NCBI RefSeq assembly: GCF_001423295.1 | Contig: NZ_LMNG01000011.1 | Span: 34,599-95,323, forward strand | Direction of reading: 5' to 3' | Length of the DNA stretch: 60,725 bases | Source: Methylobacterium sp. Leaf112 | Lineage (GTDB): Bacteria > Pseudomonadota > Alphaproteobacteria > Rhizobiales > Beijerinckiaceae | Shown: positions 39,018 to 51,962 of the stretch, piece after piece | How the letters are laid out: each line of letters opens with the position of its first letter | How positions within the stretch are numbered: the first letter of the stretch is position 1 | Program-made: the position numbers and the translations under genes | Notes under the pieces: generated by a model | Seen by the model: the letters and a program-made list of their open reading frames with translations, nothing else | What the model was told of the DNA's origin: nothing | Databases searched by the model: none

Positions 39018-40711
39018 GCCTGGGATTCCTGCGTCGGCAGATGCGGCTGGTCCTGCGTCGGCGGGCTCCCGGCCGGGTGGTAATCGTAGGGCGGCCCGAG
39101 GACGGCGACACGGCCGAGGAAGTTGTCGCGGGGCGGCGGCGACGTGGTCCGCCATTCGAGGCCGGTGGCGTTCCATGGGTCGTTGCGGGCGCGGGCGCCG
39201 AAGAACACCGACCAGGTGAGGTAGCCCAGCGGCATCAGGTAGGCGACGGCGAGGACGGCCGCGCCCGAGGACGAGAGCACGTTCCAGACCTGGAATTCCG
39301 GCGGATAGACGTGGTAGCGCCGCGGCATGCCGAGATACCCGGCGATGAATTGCGGGAAGAACGTCAGGTTGAAGCCGAAGAACATCAGGATCGCGGCGAA
39401 CTTCGCCCAGGTCTCCGGGTACATCCGCCCGGTGATCTTCGGCCACCACAGGTGCAGCCCGGCGAAGTAGGCCGACACCGAGGCGCCGACCATGATGTAG
39501 TGGAAGTGGGCGACGACGAAGTAAGTGTCCTGCACGTGCACGTCGATGGGGATCGAGGCGAGGAACAGGCCCGTCAGGCCCCCCACCGTGAACAGGCCGA
39601 GGAAGCCGAGGGCGTAGAGCATCGGCGATTCGAAGCCGATCTGGCCGCGATACAGGGTGGCGGTCCAGTTGAAGACCTTGATGGCCGACGGCACGGCGAC
39701 GATGAACGACAGGAACGAGAACAGCAGCGCCGCGTAGGGCGACATGCCCGAGGTGAACATGTGATGGCCCCAGGTGAAGAAGCCGATCACCGCGATGGCC
39801 ACCAGGGCGTAGACCATGAAGGTGTAGCCGAAGACGACCCGCCGCGAGAAGCAGGTGATCACCTCGGAGATCACCCCCATCGCCGGCAGGATCATGATGT
39901 ACACCGCCGGGTGCGAGTAGAACCAGAACAGGTGCTGGAACAGGATCGGGTCGCCGCCCCGTGCCGGATCGAAGATCGGCAGGCCGAAGGCCCGCTCGGC
40001 AAGCACGAGGAGCAGCGTGAGGGCGAGGACCGGCGTCGCCAGGACGAAGATCAGGCTCGTGGTGTACATGGCCCACACGAACAGCGGCAGGCGGAACCAG
40101 GTCATGCCGGGCGCCCGCAGCAGGTGCACGGTGGCGATGAAGTTGACGCCCGTGGCGATGGTCGAGAACCCGGCGACGAACACGCCGAGCACCGCCACGG
40201 AGACGGCGGTGTCGGAGAACACCGTCGCGTAGGGGACGTAGAAGGTCCACCCCGTGTCGATCCCGCCCGCCAGCACGGCGACGGCGGCCAGGAGCCCGCC
40301 GCCGAGGTTGAGGTACCAGCTCACGAGGTTGAGTTTGGGAAACGCGAGGTCGCGGGCGCCGATCATCAGCGGCAGGAGGAAGTTGCCGAAGGTGGTGGGG
40401 ATCGACGGGATGAGGAAGAACCACACCATGATCACGCCGTGGAGCGTGAACAGCTTGTTGTAGGTGTCCGACCCGACGAAATCGGCTTCCGGCGTGAACA
40501 GTTCGAGGCGCACGGCCGTGGCCGCCGCGCCGCCGAGGAAGAAGAACAGCGTGATCGACAGGCCGTACAGGATGGCGATGCGCTTGTGGTCGGTGGTGGT
40601 CAGCCACGAACCGAGGGTGTGGCCGGCCGCGAGGTAGCTCTCCGGCAGGCCCAGCGCGAGCTCGTCCGGGTCCGCCAGGGCCGTGGGGCTTTGAGCGATG
40701 TGGGGGCTCAT
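39014..40711 (-). CDS. ctaD: Cytochrome c oxidase subunit I, YS-motif (A2-like) haem-copper oxidase
   Basis: 565 residues, twelve helices. Haem and copper ligands are visible: His91 (TLHGVIM), His267 with cross-linked Tyr271 in [14 protein letters not shown], His316/His317 ([10 protein letters not shown]) and His402/His404 (AHFHYIMVG). Asp121 keeps the D-channel entry in [13 protein letters not shown]. Helix VI has YSHPAVY in place of GHPEVY, so the usual channel glutamate is absent and the Tyr-Ser pair takes over, as in A2-type oxidases. It reduces O2 to water and pumps protons. Coupled to subunit III; starts 46 bases after the subunit II stop. Confidence 0.95.
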   Translation of the reverse strand: MSPHIAQSPTALADPDELALGLPESYLAAGHTLGSWLTTTDHKRIAILYGLSITLFFFLGGAAATAVRLELFTPEADFVGSDTYNKLFTLHGVIMVWFFLIPSIPTTFGNFLLPLMIGARDLAFPKLNLVSWYLNLGGGLLAAVAVLAGGIDTGWTFYVPYATVFSDTAVSVAVLGVFVAGFSTIATGVNFIATVHLLRAPGMTWFRLPLFVWAMYTTSLIFVLATPVLALTLLLVLAERAFGLPIFDPARGGDPILFQHLFWFYSHPAVYIMILPAMGVISEVITCFSRRVVFGYTFMVYALVAIAVIGFFTWGHHMFTSGMSPYAALLFSFLSFIVAVPSAIKVFNWTATLYRGQIGFESPMLYALGFLGLFTVGGLTGLFLASIPIDVHVQDTYFVVAHFHYIMVGASVSAYFAGLHLWWPKITGRMYPETWAKFAAILMFFGFNLTFFPQFIAGYLGMPRRYHVYPPEFQVWNVLSSSGAAVLAVAYLMPLGYLTWSVFFGARARNDPWNATGLEWRTTSPPPRDNFLGRVAVLGPPYDYHPAGSPPTQDQPHLPTQESQA

Positions 40712-40757
40712 CTGCGCGCTCGCGGACGGGGAGGGCGGGGATCGACGACGGGGCGGG

Positions 40758-41840
40758 TCACGGGCCCACCGCCGGTCCGGCGGGGGCCGGCGTGTCCGCG
40801 ACGGGCGCGCCCGGCACCATGGCGGGGCTGCGCTCGCGGGCGGACCCCGGCACGCGGGAGGAGAGCGGCGGCACGCCGGGGCTGCGCACGGTGCGGGGGC
40901 CGGCCCCGAGGGCGCGGAGATAGGCGGTGAGTTCCTGCACCTCTCCGTCCGTCAGTAGGCCCGCGTAGCTCGGCATGATCGGCGCGTAACCGGCGGCGAT
41001 GTCGCGCGCGGGCTGGAGGATCGAATCGCGGATATAGGCCGCATCCACCGTGACGGTGCGACCGCCTTCGAGGGGAATGGTCTTGCCCCAGAGGCCGGCG
41101 AGGTCCGGCGCGTGGATCGTGGAGCCCGGTGCGTGGCACCCGGCGCAGCCGCGCTCGGTGAACAGGCGCTCGCCCGCATGGGCGAGGTCGTCGCCCTCGG
41201 GCTGGGCCGAGAGCCACGCCGCGTAATCCTGCGGCTCCATCACGATGACGCGGCCGAGCATGCGCGAGTGGTCGGTGCCGCAGAACTCCGTGCACATGAG
41301 GTGGAAGGTGCCGGTCTTGGTGGCCTGGAACCAGGTCTCGGTCTGGCGGCCCGGCACGGCGTCGCGCTTCAGGCGGAAGGCCGGGATGTAGAACGAATGG
41401 ATCACGTCCTGCGAGGTCAGCATCAGCCGCACGGGCGCGCCCACGGGCACGTGCAGCTCGTTGATCTCGCGGGCGCCGTTGGAGGCCTGCGTCTTCCACA
41501 TCCACTGGTTGGCGACGACGTGGATCTCGATGGCGTCCTTCGGTGGAGTGTAGGCGCCGATCTCGGCCGAGGCCGCCCACCAGAAGATGAACAGGAACAC
41601 GAACAGGGTGGCGGCGGTCCAGCCGATCTCGAACTCGCGCGACACGACGCTCGGCAGGGCGCCGCGATCGGCCTTCGAGCCGCGCCGGAACCGGATCGCG
41701 AAGGTGACGACGAGGCCGACCACCACGAGGACGATGGCGGCCGAGATCACCGTCAGGCCGAAGAAGATCGCGTCGACCTTGGCGGCCTGCGTCGAGGCGG
41801 CTTCGGGCATGAGCCACGCGGGCACGAAACGCTGCATCAT
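40758..41840 (-). CDS. ctaC: Cytochrome c oxidase subunit II with fused cytochrome c (caa3 type)
   Basis: 360 residues from ATG 41840. Two membrane helices (25-50 and 75-92) anchor a cupredoxin domain with the complete CuA site: His148, Cys183, Glu185, Cys187, His191, Met194 ([12 protein letters not shown]). A C-terminal haem-c domain follows with CAGCH (232-236) and an axial Met289 in [10 protein letters not shown], and then a Pro/Ala tail. It accepts electrons from ACIII directly or via a small cytochrome. The start overlaps the preceding gene's stop (ATGATG context). Confidence 0.95.
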   Translation of the reverse strand: MMQRFVPAWLMPEAASTQAAKVDAIFFGLTVISAAIVLVVVGLVVTFAIRFRRGSKADRGALPSVVSREFEIGWTAATLFVFLFIFWWAASAEIGAYTPPKDAIEIHVVANQWMWKTQASNGAREINELHVPVGAPVRLMLTSQDVIHSFYIPAFRLKRDAVPGRQTETWFQATKTGTFHLMCTEFCGTDHSRMLGRVIVMEPQDYAAWLSAQPEGDDLAHAGERLFTERGCAGCHAPGSTIHAPDLAGLWGKTIPLEGGRTVTVDAAYIRDSILQPARDIAAGYAPIMPSYAGLLTDGEVQELTAYLRALGAGPRTVRSPGVPPLSSRVPGSARERSPAMVPGAPVADTPAPAGPAVGP

Positions 41841-42364
41841 GGGGCGCCCCCGCCGGCGGGACCGGACGCCGCGGCGGCGCCGGGGCTCCCCCGTGGCGCC
41901 GGGAGCGCGCTGACCGCGCCGCCGCGGCTTCCGAGGCTGGGCCAGCGTTCGGGCTGGACCGGCGCGGCGTAGGCGGTCGTGCCCCGATCGGCGAGGCGGC
42001 GCATGGCCTCCCCGATGGGCATCCGGGCGATGCCGCGGTCGCGGTCGACCCACCCGTAGCCCTCCAGCCGGTGACGCTGATCGGCGAGGAACCGCGCGAG
42101 GTCGCCGCCGGGATTCTGCTGGAGCTGCGGCCCGGGAAACGCGCGGGGGGCCTGAGCGACCGGTCCCGGCACCTCGCTCCGGTAGTACAGCCACAGGCCG
42201 GCCAGCGACGCCCCGACGAACACCACGATGCCGAGGCCCGTGAGCAGCACCGGCTTCAGGGCGATGCCCGGCGCCTCGAGGCCGGGATCGGCGTGATCCG
42301 CGACGTCGTCGTGGATGCGGTCGCGCGACGGCTCAGGCATGGGCTCAGGCATGGGCTCAGGCAT
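41837..42364 (-). CDS. ACIII/oxidase-operon single-helix protein
   Basis: 175 residues if begun at ATG 42364. The N terminus repeats MPEP three times, each unit carrying its own ATG, so starts at 42352 and 42340 are equally possible. One membrane helix (about 38-60, LTGLGIVVFVGASLAGLWLY) precedes a periplasmic segment with the conserved EGYGWVDRDRGIARMPIGEA (101-120) seen in small proteins between ACIII and oxidase genes of other bacteria. The tail is low-complexity Pro/Gly/Ala. It overlaps actF upstream and ctaC downstream. A structural linker role is inference. Confidence 0.7.
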   Translation of the reverse strand: MPEPMPEPMPEPSRDRIHDDVADHADPGLEAPGIALKPVLLTGLGIVVFVGASLAGLWLYYRSEVPGPVAQAPRAFPGPQLQQNPGGDLARFLADQRHRLEGYGWVDRDRGIARMPIGEAMRRLADRGTTAYAAPVQPERWPSLGSRGGAVSALPAPRGSPGAAAASGPAGGGAP

Positions 42365-43349
42365 GCCGGCTCTCCGGCGCGGAGGCGTCGGCGAAGGTGC
42401 GCGCGGTGAATCGCGCGGCGCGGCGCGACAGCAGGGCCAGAACGGCGAGGCCCGCGAGCCCGGCCGCCGCGGCGGCACCGGCCCCGTCGCCGTAGGCCGG
42501 CAGGAGCGTCCAGGCGAGGTGGAGGGCGAGGCCCACGAGGACGAGGACGCCCACCGCCCGCAACAGGGCCGCGCTGCGGCGCACGGCAGAAAAGAGCAGC
42601 ATCCCGAACGGGACGAGGCCGCCGGCCACGAAGGCGGCGAGCAGCACCGCCCGCCAGGTGCCCTCGCCACGCTTCAGGTACCACGCGGCCTTCGACGGCA
42701 GGTCGCCGTACCACGCCACCACGTAGGCCATCAGGCCCATGTAGAGGACGCCCAGGAGGGTCGCGAGAATGAGCTGGGCGAGGTCGCCCGTCCGCTGTCC
42801 GTCGCGGCCGGGCACGCCCACCAGGGCCGCCCACGCGAGGGCGGCGAGCATCTGGTGCAGAGCGATGTCGGCGGCGAACGCGGAGGAGACGTAGGCAGGC
42901 TCGACGGACAGGATCCAGTCCACGGCGACGAGGCTGAGGCTGAACCCGTAGAAGGCGAGGCCGAGGCCGGCCACCAGCCGGGTGCAGCGCCCCGTTAGGA
43001 CCAGGAGGGCGAGGCCCGACCAGCCCGCGAGCGCGAGGCCGGCCCGCAGATCGAACGCCGCCGGATTGAGGTAGAGGCGCGCGACATCCGCCTTCACGCG
43101 CCCCGGATCGGCCGCCCAGGGGTAGAGGGCCGGCAGGGTAGCGGCGATGCCGAGGAACGTCAGGGCGGCCAGGGGCACCAGGGCGGTGGCGGGCCGCAGG
43201 GCGGGAGCGAGAGCGTCGCCCCACCGGCCGCCCGTGACGGCGTGGATCATCACCCAGACGAGGCTGCCGACGGGGATCATGCTCCAGACGATCCAGGCGA
43301 GGAGCCAGCCCCGCGCCAGGGCGTCGGCGATCGACGGCGCGCCCGTCAT
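42357..43349 (-). CDS. actF: Alternative complex III subunit ActF (quinol:cytochrome c oxidoreductase membrane subunit)
   Basis: 330 residues, about ten hydrophobic helices. N-terminal WLLAWIVWSMIPVGSLVWVM, helix with FYGFSLSLVAVDWILSVEPA (the DW..S.EP signature of ActF), FAADIALHQMLAALAWAALV, and a loop AWYGDLPSKAAWYLKRGEGT that is conserved in this subunit. ActF is a reduced homologue of ActC and is thought to help proton conduction. Its ATG overlaps the actE stop by four bases, and its end overlaps the MPEP gene. Length is shorter than the 400-residue forms of Bacteroidetes. Confidence 0.88.
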   Translation of the reverse strand: MTGAPSIADALARGWLLAWIVWSMIPVGSLVWVMIHAVTGGRWGDALAPALRPATALVPLAALTFLGIAATLPALYPWAADPGRVKADVARLYLNPAAFDLRAGLALAGWSGLALLVLTGRCTRLVAGLGLAFYGFSLSLVAVDWILSVEPAYVSSAFAADIALHQMLAALAWAALVGVPGRDGQRTGDLAQLILATLLGVLYMGLMAYVVAWYGDLPSKAAWYLKRGEGTWRAVLLAAFVAGGLVPFGMLLFSAVRRSAALLRAVGVLVLVGLALHLAWTLLPAYGDGAGAAAAAGLAGLAVLALLSRRAARFTARTFADASAPESRHA

Positions 43350-43900
43350 GGCAGCGCCTCCGCGAGACCCGGCACGTCGGCGACGCGGGCGCCCTGACCG
43401 AGTTGCAGGGCGCGGATATAGGCGGCGATGGCCCAGCGATCCCGCGGCTCGACGCGGGCGGCGTAGGAATACATCACGCCGTAGCCCTCGGTGATCACGG
43501 CGACGAGGTAGCCCGCCGGCGCCGCCCGCAGGCGGTCCTCGTGGAAGGAGGGCGGGGCGGGAAAGCCGCGCTGGACGATCATTCCGTCGCCGTGGCCGGT
43601 ATAGCCGTGGCAGGGCGTACAGATGGCGTCGTAGCGCGCCCGGCCCCGCCGCAGCAGGGCGGCGTCGACGGGGGGCGCATCGCGCAAGGCCGCCTCGGCC
43701 GCGAGATCGCCCTGCGCCACGGTGCCGTCCGGGGGTGTCCGGGCCTCGGCACCGTCGGCGAACAGGGCCGCCTTGCCGTAGACCCGATAGCGCTTCTGGA
43801 CCCGCATCGACTGGTCGTCGCAGGCCACGAGCGGCAGCAGGAGCGCGAGGACGCCGAGTCCCACGCGGAGCGGGCGGCGCGCGTCTCGGGACCGCCTCAT
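43346..43900 (-). CDS. actE: Alternative complex III subunit ActE (monohaem cytochrome c lipoprotein)
   Basis: 184 residues from ATG 43900. Signal sequence with lipobox LLPLVAC (Cys27), so it is lipid-anchored on the periplasmic face. A cytochrome c domain has CTPCH (94-98), a GHGDGMIVQRGFPAPPS loop, and GVMYSYAARVEPRDRWAIAAYIRALQ with the axial Met. It probably passes electrons from ActA towards the CuA/haem-c subunit of the oxidase. Overlaps both actD and actF by four bases. Confidence 0.93.
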   Translation of the reverse strand: MRRSRDARRPLRVGLGVLALLLPLVACDDQSMRVQKRYRVYGKAALFADGAEARTPPDGTVAQGDLAAEAALRDAPPVDAALLRRGRARYDAICTPCHGYTGHGDGMIVQRGFPAPPSFHEDRLRAAPAGYLVAVITEGYGVMYSYAARVEPRDRWAIAAYIRALQLGQGARVADVPGLAEALP

Positions 43901-44421
43901 GAGTGCATCTCCGACACCAAGCGGGCGCCCGCCCCTTCGAGCAGCACGCGGAGGGCGCGCGGATCGTCCTTCGGGGCGATGAGGAGCAGGAAGCGGTCCT
44001 GGCTCGCCCGCTCGAATTGCGGCATCGCGTGCAGCGGATGGTGCAGGCGCGGCAGGCCGCAGGCGGACAGCATGGCGACGAAGCCCGCCAGGGCGGCGGC
44101 GAGGATTCCGACCTCGAACGGCACGAGGAGGAAGACCGGCCAGGAATGCAGGGGCCGCCCGCCGGAATTCAGCGGGTAGGCGTGGACCGCGCTGTACCAT
44201 TGCAGGGCGTACATCAGCCCCGCCGCGCCGAAGCCCGCCATCGCCATGGCGGGCCGGACCCATCGGCGCGTGGGCGCGAACAATCCGGCAAGATCCTCCA
44301 CGGGGAAGGGCGTGAAGGCGTCGACGGGGCTGTGGCCGTCGGCATGGCCGAGGCGGGTCGCCCGCAGTAAGGCCTCGGCCGTCTCGAACTCGGCGAGGAG
44401 GTGGGGGCGGGACCCGCTCAT
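43897..44421 (-). CDS. actD: Alternative complex III subunit ActD (DUF3341)
   Basis: 174 residues. Starts LLAEFETAEALLRATR, then SPVDAFTPFPVEDL, a DUF3341 hallmark, two membrane helices (about 56-75 and 92-120) separated by PLNSGGRPLHSWPVFLLVPF, and a cytosolic end ALRVLLEGAGA. ActD belongs to the membrane part of ACIII and contacts the F subunit. It overlaps actC upstream and actE downstream. Confidence 0.93.
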   Translation of the reverse strand: MSGSRPHLLAEFETAEALLRATRLGHADGHSPVDAFTPFPVEDLAGLFAPTRRWVRPAMAMAGFGAAGLMYALQWYSAVHAYPLNSGGRPLHSWPVFLLVPFEVGILAAALAGFVAMLSACGLPRLHHPLHAMPQFERASQDRFLLLIAPKDDPRALRVLLEGAGARLVSEMHS

Positions 44422-45769
44422 GCGGCGCCCGCGCGGTGGCTGAGCTGGCGGACCTCGTGCATCGACACGAGGGGCAGCAGGCGCGCCAGGACGAGGAAGC
44501 CGAGGACGAACAACCCGAGGGGGCCGAATAGGATCGCGAGGTCGTAGAGGCTGATCTGGTAGGTCCGCCACAGGCTGACGGCGTAGCCGCGCGCGAGGGT
44601 GTTCCAGACGATGAGGATGCGCTCGAGCCACATCCCGACGTTGATCAGGATCGCGAGGGCGGCGAGGGCCCACAGGTCGACCCGCACGGCGGGGAACCAC
44701 AGGGCCTGCGGGGCGAGGCAGTTGCAGAACAGCAGCGCGGCGTAGAGCCAGCGGTAATCGCCGGTGAAGAAATAGCCCACCACCGTCCTGTCGGCGTGCT
44801 CGCCGCCGTACCAGGCCATGAACCACTCGGTGGCGTAGGAGAACGTCATCACGATGCTGGCGAACAGCATCACCTTCGCCATGGCGTCGAAATGCGCCCG
44901 CGTGATCATCGCCTGGAGGTTCAGGCCCCAGCGAATGGCGATGGCCAGCACCACCACCATGGCGAAGCCCGAATACATCGCCCCGACGACGAAGTAGGGC
45001 GGGAAGAGGCTCTCCTGCCAGCCGGGCATCAGGCTCGCGGCGAAGTCGAGGCCGACGATGGAATGGACCGAGCAGACGAGGGGGATCGCCAGGGCCGCCA
45101 TGGTCATGTGGAAGGTCTCGTAGACCTGCCAGTGCCGGGCCGAGCCGCGCCAGCCGAGCGCCAGGGCGCCGTAGATCACCTGGCCCGGCCGCGTGGTGGC
45201 CCGATCGCGCAGGGTGGCGAGGTCGGGCAGCAGGCCGGTGAACCAGAAGACGAGGGAGAACAGCAGGTAGCTGAGGATCGCCCAGAAATCCCAGACCAGG
45301 GCCGAGCGCCATTGTGGCCACAGGTCCATGGTGTTCGGGTAGGGCGCCAGCCAATAGGCGTAGAGCGGTCGGCCGAGGTGGATGATCGGGAACAGGCCCG
45401 CGATGGCGGCGGCCAGCAGGGTCATGGCCTCGGCGAAGCGGTTGATGGAGGCGCGCCAGTGCTGGCGCGTCAGCAGCAGCATCGAGGAGATCAGCGTTCC
45501 GGCGTTGCCGATGCCGATCCACCAGACGTAATTCGCGATGGAGACGCCCCACACCACCGTGGTGTTCACGCCCGACAGGCCGATGCCCACGGTGAGCACC
45601 GCCCCGATGGCGAAGAGCGTCAGCAGCACGAAGGGCAGGACGCAGAGCAAGGCGACGAACCACGCCTTGCCGGGACCGCGCTTCTGGATCGGATCGGCGA
45701 CGGCGGCCGTGATCTCGGCGTCGCCGAGGCGCGCGGGCGCGATCCAGCTTTGGTGCTGCCCAACCCCGC

Positions 45770-45773
<4 letters not shown>
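44418..45773 (-). CDS. actC: Alternative complex III subunit ActC (NrfD/PsrC-like quinol-oxidising subunit)
   Basis: 451 residues from GTG 45773, in a GTGA overlap with the actB stop. A polytopic protein with about ten helices; visible motifs include GVSIANYVWWIGIGNAGTLI, HLGRPLYAYWLAPYPN (His and Arg of the quinol site), HWQVYETFHMTMAALAIPLV, SIVGLDFAASLMPGWQESLF, FDAMAKVMLFASIVMTFSYA and RTYQISLYD. It binds menaquinol or ubiquinol at the periplasmic side and passes electrons to the [3Fe-4S] centre of ActB, with a proposed proton path. Confidence 0.95.
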
Positions 45774-48621
<2,848 letters not shown>

Positions 48622-48634
<13 letters not shown>

Positions 48635-49281
48635 AGGGAGCATTCGCTGAGACGCTCGGGCGAGCGGATGTGGTATTCCTTCAGCCGCTGCTCCCCGAGG
48701 GCGGCCTGATCGGCGGGCGCGGTCCAGGCCGTGTCGAAGACCGCATCGCGGGCGCGCAGGTTCGGGGCCGGATCGCGGTGGCAGTCGAGGCACCAGCCCA
48801 TGGTGAGGGGGGCCGCCTGCCGGACGAGCTTCATCGTCTGGATCTCGCCGTGGCAGGTGGTGCAGCCGACACCCTTGGCGACATGCACGGCGTGATTGAA
48901 GTAGACGTAGCCCGGCAGAGTGTGGACGCGGCGCCAGCGCAGGGGGCGCCCTTCGGCGAGACTGGTGCGCACGGGGGCCAGCATCGGCGCATTGGTCCAG
49001 ATCTGCGAGTGGCAGGACATGCAGGTGTCCGTGGGCGGAATGCCCGCGAAGGCCGCCTTCTCCACGGCGGTGTGGCAGTAGCGGCAATCGAGGCCGAGGC
49101 CGCCGACGTGATGCGCGTGGCTGAACGGCACCGGCTGCTCGCGGGTGACGCCCTGCCCCGTGACGTAGGGGGAGCGCCAGACCGCATAGGCGCCCCCGAC
49201 GGCGAAGACCGGGACCGTGGCGAGCGACGCGAGGACGAAGCGGACGACCGTGTCGGCCCCCGGACGAAAAATCTGCACCAT
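48622..49281 (-). CDS. actA: Alternative complex III subunit ActA (pentahaem cytochrome c)
   Basis: 219 residues from ATG 49281, first gene of the operon. One N-terminal helix (about 13-35, VVRFVLASLATVPVFAVGGA) anchors a periplasmic domain with five CxxCH haem sites at 66-70, 87-91, 140-144, 164-168 and 214-218. PVPFSHAHHVGGLGLDCRYC and YFNHAVHVAKGVGC supply distal histidines. ActA is the electron exit of ACIII. Five haems is the family's usual number. The last site is only one residue from the C terminus. Confidence 0.95.
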
Positions 49282-49567
49282 CCCTCGCACGTACCCCGTG
49301 CCACGGCACCCGACGCCTTCAAGACGCGCAAGACAAAACCGTTCGCGAACCATGACGACAGGGTCGAAAACAGAGTGTGCCGAGGCACTGCGCCATCGCC
49401 AACCAAGACCCAACGCAGCCTTCGGTCTACAACATGGGTTATATCTCGCGAACGAGGGTAGGCTTTACCACTTCGTCAGCTTGGATGCGCCCCGAGTTAT
49501 TTCTCCGAGTGAGCCGTTCCTTTCACGCAACTTGCCCAGACCCGAATGGCCGACGTGGAGCACGCGA
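49282..49567. promoter_or_regulatory. Shared divergent promoter region of the ACIII operon and the FdhF-like gene
   Basis: 286 bases, lower in GC than the flanks, especially 49430-49510. No gene is credible. Both a twelve-gene respiratory operon and a molybdoenzyme must start here, so it is the control point for both. I could not identify an FNR-, NtrC- or Ecf-type site with confidence. Confidence 0.4.
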
Positions 49568-51901
49568 ATGTCCGACGACGAGACGACGGCTCACTATGAC
49601 GGTCCGGCCGGCGGCTGGGGTTCCGTACGCGGCATCACCGAGATCTTCGGCCGGGAATGGGCGACGCCGCTGGCGACCGAGACCCTGTTCCGCCAGAACA
49701 AGCCCAAGGGCTTCATGTGCGTGTCGTGTTCCTGGGCGAAGCCCGCGGACTACCACCCGTTCGAGTTCTGCGAGAACGGCGCCAAGGCGACCCTGTGGGA
49801 GCTCACCTCCCTGCGCTGCACGCCCGATTTCTTCGCCGAGCACACGGTGACGGAACTCCGTACCTGGACGGATTACGAACTCGAACAGCAGGGCCGCCTG
49901 ACGCATCCGATGCGCTACGACCCCGCGACCGACACCTACGTGCCCTGCGGTTGGGACGAGGCGTTCGCCGAGATCGGCGCCGAGTTGAAGCGCCTCGCTC
50001 CGAAATCCGTGGTGTTCTATTCCTCGGGCCGCGCAAGCCTGGAAACAGCGTATCTCTACGGGCTGCTGGCCCGGCTCTACGGCTGCAACAACCTGCCCGA
50101 CAGCTCGAACATGTGCCACGAGACCACCTCGGTGGCCCTCAAGCAGACCATCGGCGCCAGCGTCGGCACGGTGGTGTTCGACGATCTCCAGAACTGCGAC
50201 GCGATGTTCTTCTTCGGACAGAACACCGGGTCGAACTCCCCGCGCTTCCTCCATCCCCTGCAGGAGGCGGCCAAGCGCGGCGTCGAGATCGTGACCTTCA
50301 ATCCCGTCCGCGAACGGGGCCTGGAGTTCTTCACCAATCCGCAGAGCCCGGTGGAGATGCTGACCGGGAAGGAAACCCGCATCAGCTCGCAGTACCATCA
50401 GGTCCGGCCCGGCGGGGACATCGCGGTGCTGATGGGCCTGTGCAAGCACGTCTTCGCCGCCGACGACGCCGCGAAGGAACGGGGCGAACGCGTCCTCGAC
50501 GTCGATTTCATCCAGCAGCACACGACGGGCCTCGACGCGTTCAAGGCGAAGGTCCGGGCGACGCCCTGGGACGAGATCGAGCACGAATCCGGCCTGTCGC
50601 GCGCGGCCATTGAGGGCGCGGCCGAGGTCTACGTCAAGGCCGACCGGGTGATCGGCATCTACGGCATGGGCCTGACGCAACACAGGAACGGGTTCGAGAA
50701 CGTCGCGCTGTTCGTCAACCTGCTGCTGCTGAAGGGCAATATCGGGCGCGACGGCGCCGGCATCTCGCCCGTGCGCGGCCATTCCAACGTCCAGGGTCAG
50801 CGCACCGTCGGCATCTCGGAGAAGTCCGAACTGGTGCCCCTCGACAAGCTCGCCGAGCAGTTCGGCTTCGAACCGCCGCGCGACAAGGGCGTGAACACCG
50901 TCGAGGCCTGCGAGGGTATCCTGTCCGGCGGGATCCGCAGCTTCATTGGGCTCGGGGGCAACTTCGTCCACGCCATCCCGGAGCGGGACCTGATGGAGGC
51001 GGCCTGGACGAAGATGCGCCTCACGGTGCAGGTCGCGACGAAGCTCAACCGGTCGCATCTCGTCAACGGCGAGATCGCCTACCTGCTGCCGTGCAGGGGC
51101 CGGACCGAGGAGGACCGGCAGGCCACCGGCCCGCAGGCGGTCAGCATGGAGGATACGTTCAGCTGCATCTCAGGGTCCCTCGGCCGCCGCACGCCCGCGA
51201 GCCCGCACCTGAAATCCGAGGTCGACATCGTGGCGGGAATCGCCAAGGCGACCCTGGCGCCGAACCCGAAGGTGACCTGGGACGCGTGGGTCGGGGATTA
51301 CGGCCTGATCCGGGATGCGATCGAGCGAACCTACGGACCCGAGTTCCGCGACTTCAACGAACGCCTCTGGACCCCGGGCGGTTTCTATCGGGGCAATTCG
51401 GCCCGCGAGCGCATCTGGAAGACCGAGACGAAGCGAGCGGCCTTTACGACGCCGAAGCAGAGGAACGCCGTGGGCTTCTCCGAAGCCCCGGGACGCTATC
51501 GCCTGATCACCCTGCGCTCGAACGACCAGTTCAACACCACCATCTACGGCTATAGCGACCGCATGCGCGGCATCGAGGGCACGCGCGACGTGCTCCTGGT
51601 CAATCCGGATGAGATGGCCCGGGCGAACCTGCGCGAGGGACAGGTGGTCGCCCTCGTCAGCGATGCGCAGGACGGCATCGAGCGGACGGTCTACGGCCTG
51701 AAGGTCGTGCCGTTCTCTCTGCCGGATGGCTGCCTCGGGGCCTACTACCCCGAGATGAATCCGTTGATGCCGCTGTCTCACCACGACGGGCCGTCGAAGA
51801 CCCCGGCGGCGAAATCGGTCCCCGTCCGCATTCGGATCACCGATGCCGACGGGCCGGTGACCGAGCGGCTGGAGCCGACGGGGCACGCCACTTCGGCTTG
51901 A
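49568..51901 (+). CDS. FdhF/YdeP family molybdopterin oxidoreductase
   Basis: 777 residues from ATG 49568 with GGAG seven bases upstream. The N-terminal GFMCVSCSWAKPADYHPFEF and CENG supply cysteines in the place of an Fe-S cluster site. The molybdopterin domains hold FYSSGRASLETAYLYGLLAR, DSSNMCHETTSVAL (candidate metal-ligand Cys), FFGQNTGSNSPRF, KGNIGRDGAGISPVRGHSNV and, in the C-terminal cofactor-capping domain, SNDQFNTTIYGYSDRMRGI. YdeP-type proteins are related to formate dehydrogenase H but lack selenocysteine and have uncertain substrates. A link to formate is plausible in a methylotroph but unproven. Single gene, divergent from actA. Confidence 0.88.
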   Translation: MSDDETTAHYDGPAGGWGSVRGITEIFGREWATPLATETLFRQNKPKGFMCVSCSWAKPADYHPFEFCENGAKATLWELTSLRCTPDFFAEHTVTELRTWTDYELEQQGRLTHPMRYDPATDTYVPCGWDEAFAEIGAELKRLAPKSVVFYSSGRASLETAYLYGLLARLYGCNNLPDSSNMCHETTSVALKQTIGASVGTVVFDDLQNCDAMFFFGQNTGSNSPRFLHPLQEAAKRGVEIVTFNPVRERGLEFFTNPQSPVEMLTGKETRISSQYHQVRPGGDIAVLMGLCKHVFAADDAAKERGERVLDVDFIQQHTTGLDAFKAKVRATPWDEIEHESGLSRAAIEGAAEVYVKADRVIGIYGMGLTQHRNGFENVALFVNLLLLKGNIGRDGAGISPVRGHSNVQGQRTVGISEKSELVPLDKLAEQFGFEPPRDKGVNTVEACEGILSGGIRSFIGLGGNFVHAIPERDLMEAAWTKMRLTVQVATKLNRSHLVNGEIAYLLPCRGRTEEDRQATGPQAVSMEDTFSCISGSLGRRTPASPHLKSEVDIVAGIAKATLAPNPKVTWDAWVGDYGLIRDAIERTYGPEFRDFNERLWTPGGFYRGNSARERIWKTETKRAAFTTPKQRNAVGFSEAPGRYRLITLRSNDQFNTTIYGYSDRMRGIEGTRDVLLVNPDEMARANLREGQVVALVSDAQDGIERTVYGLKVVPFSLPDGCLGAYYPEMNPLMPLSHHDGPSKTPAAKSVPVRIRITDADGPVTERLEPTGHATSA

Positions 51902-51962
51902 TCGGGCGAGGGCGGGGTCCGCACGGCGGTGATCGTGCACCGAACCACGCCGGTGCGAAGGG

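Noticed and set aside
39041..40930. Open frame antisense to ctaD and ctaC
   Set aside because: His/Asp/Gly/Arg-biased composition typical of a shadow frame, and it runs across two well-supported genes.
50110..50125. Selenocysteine in the FdhF-like protein
   Set aside because: The ligand region has an ordinary cysteine codon (MCHETT) and no in-frame TGA.
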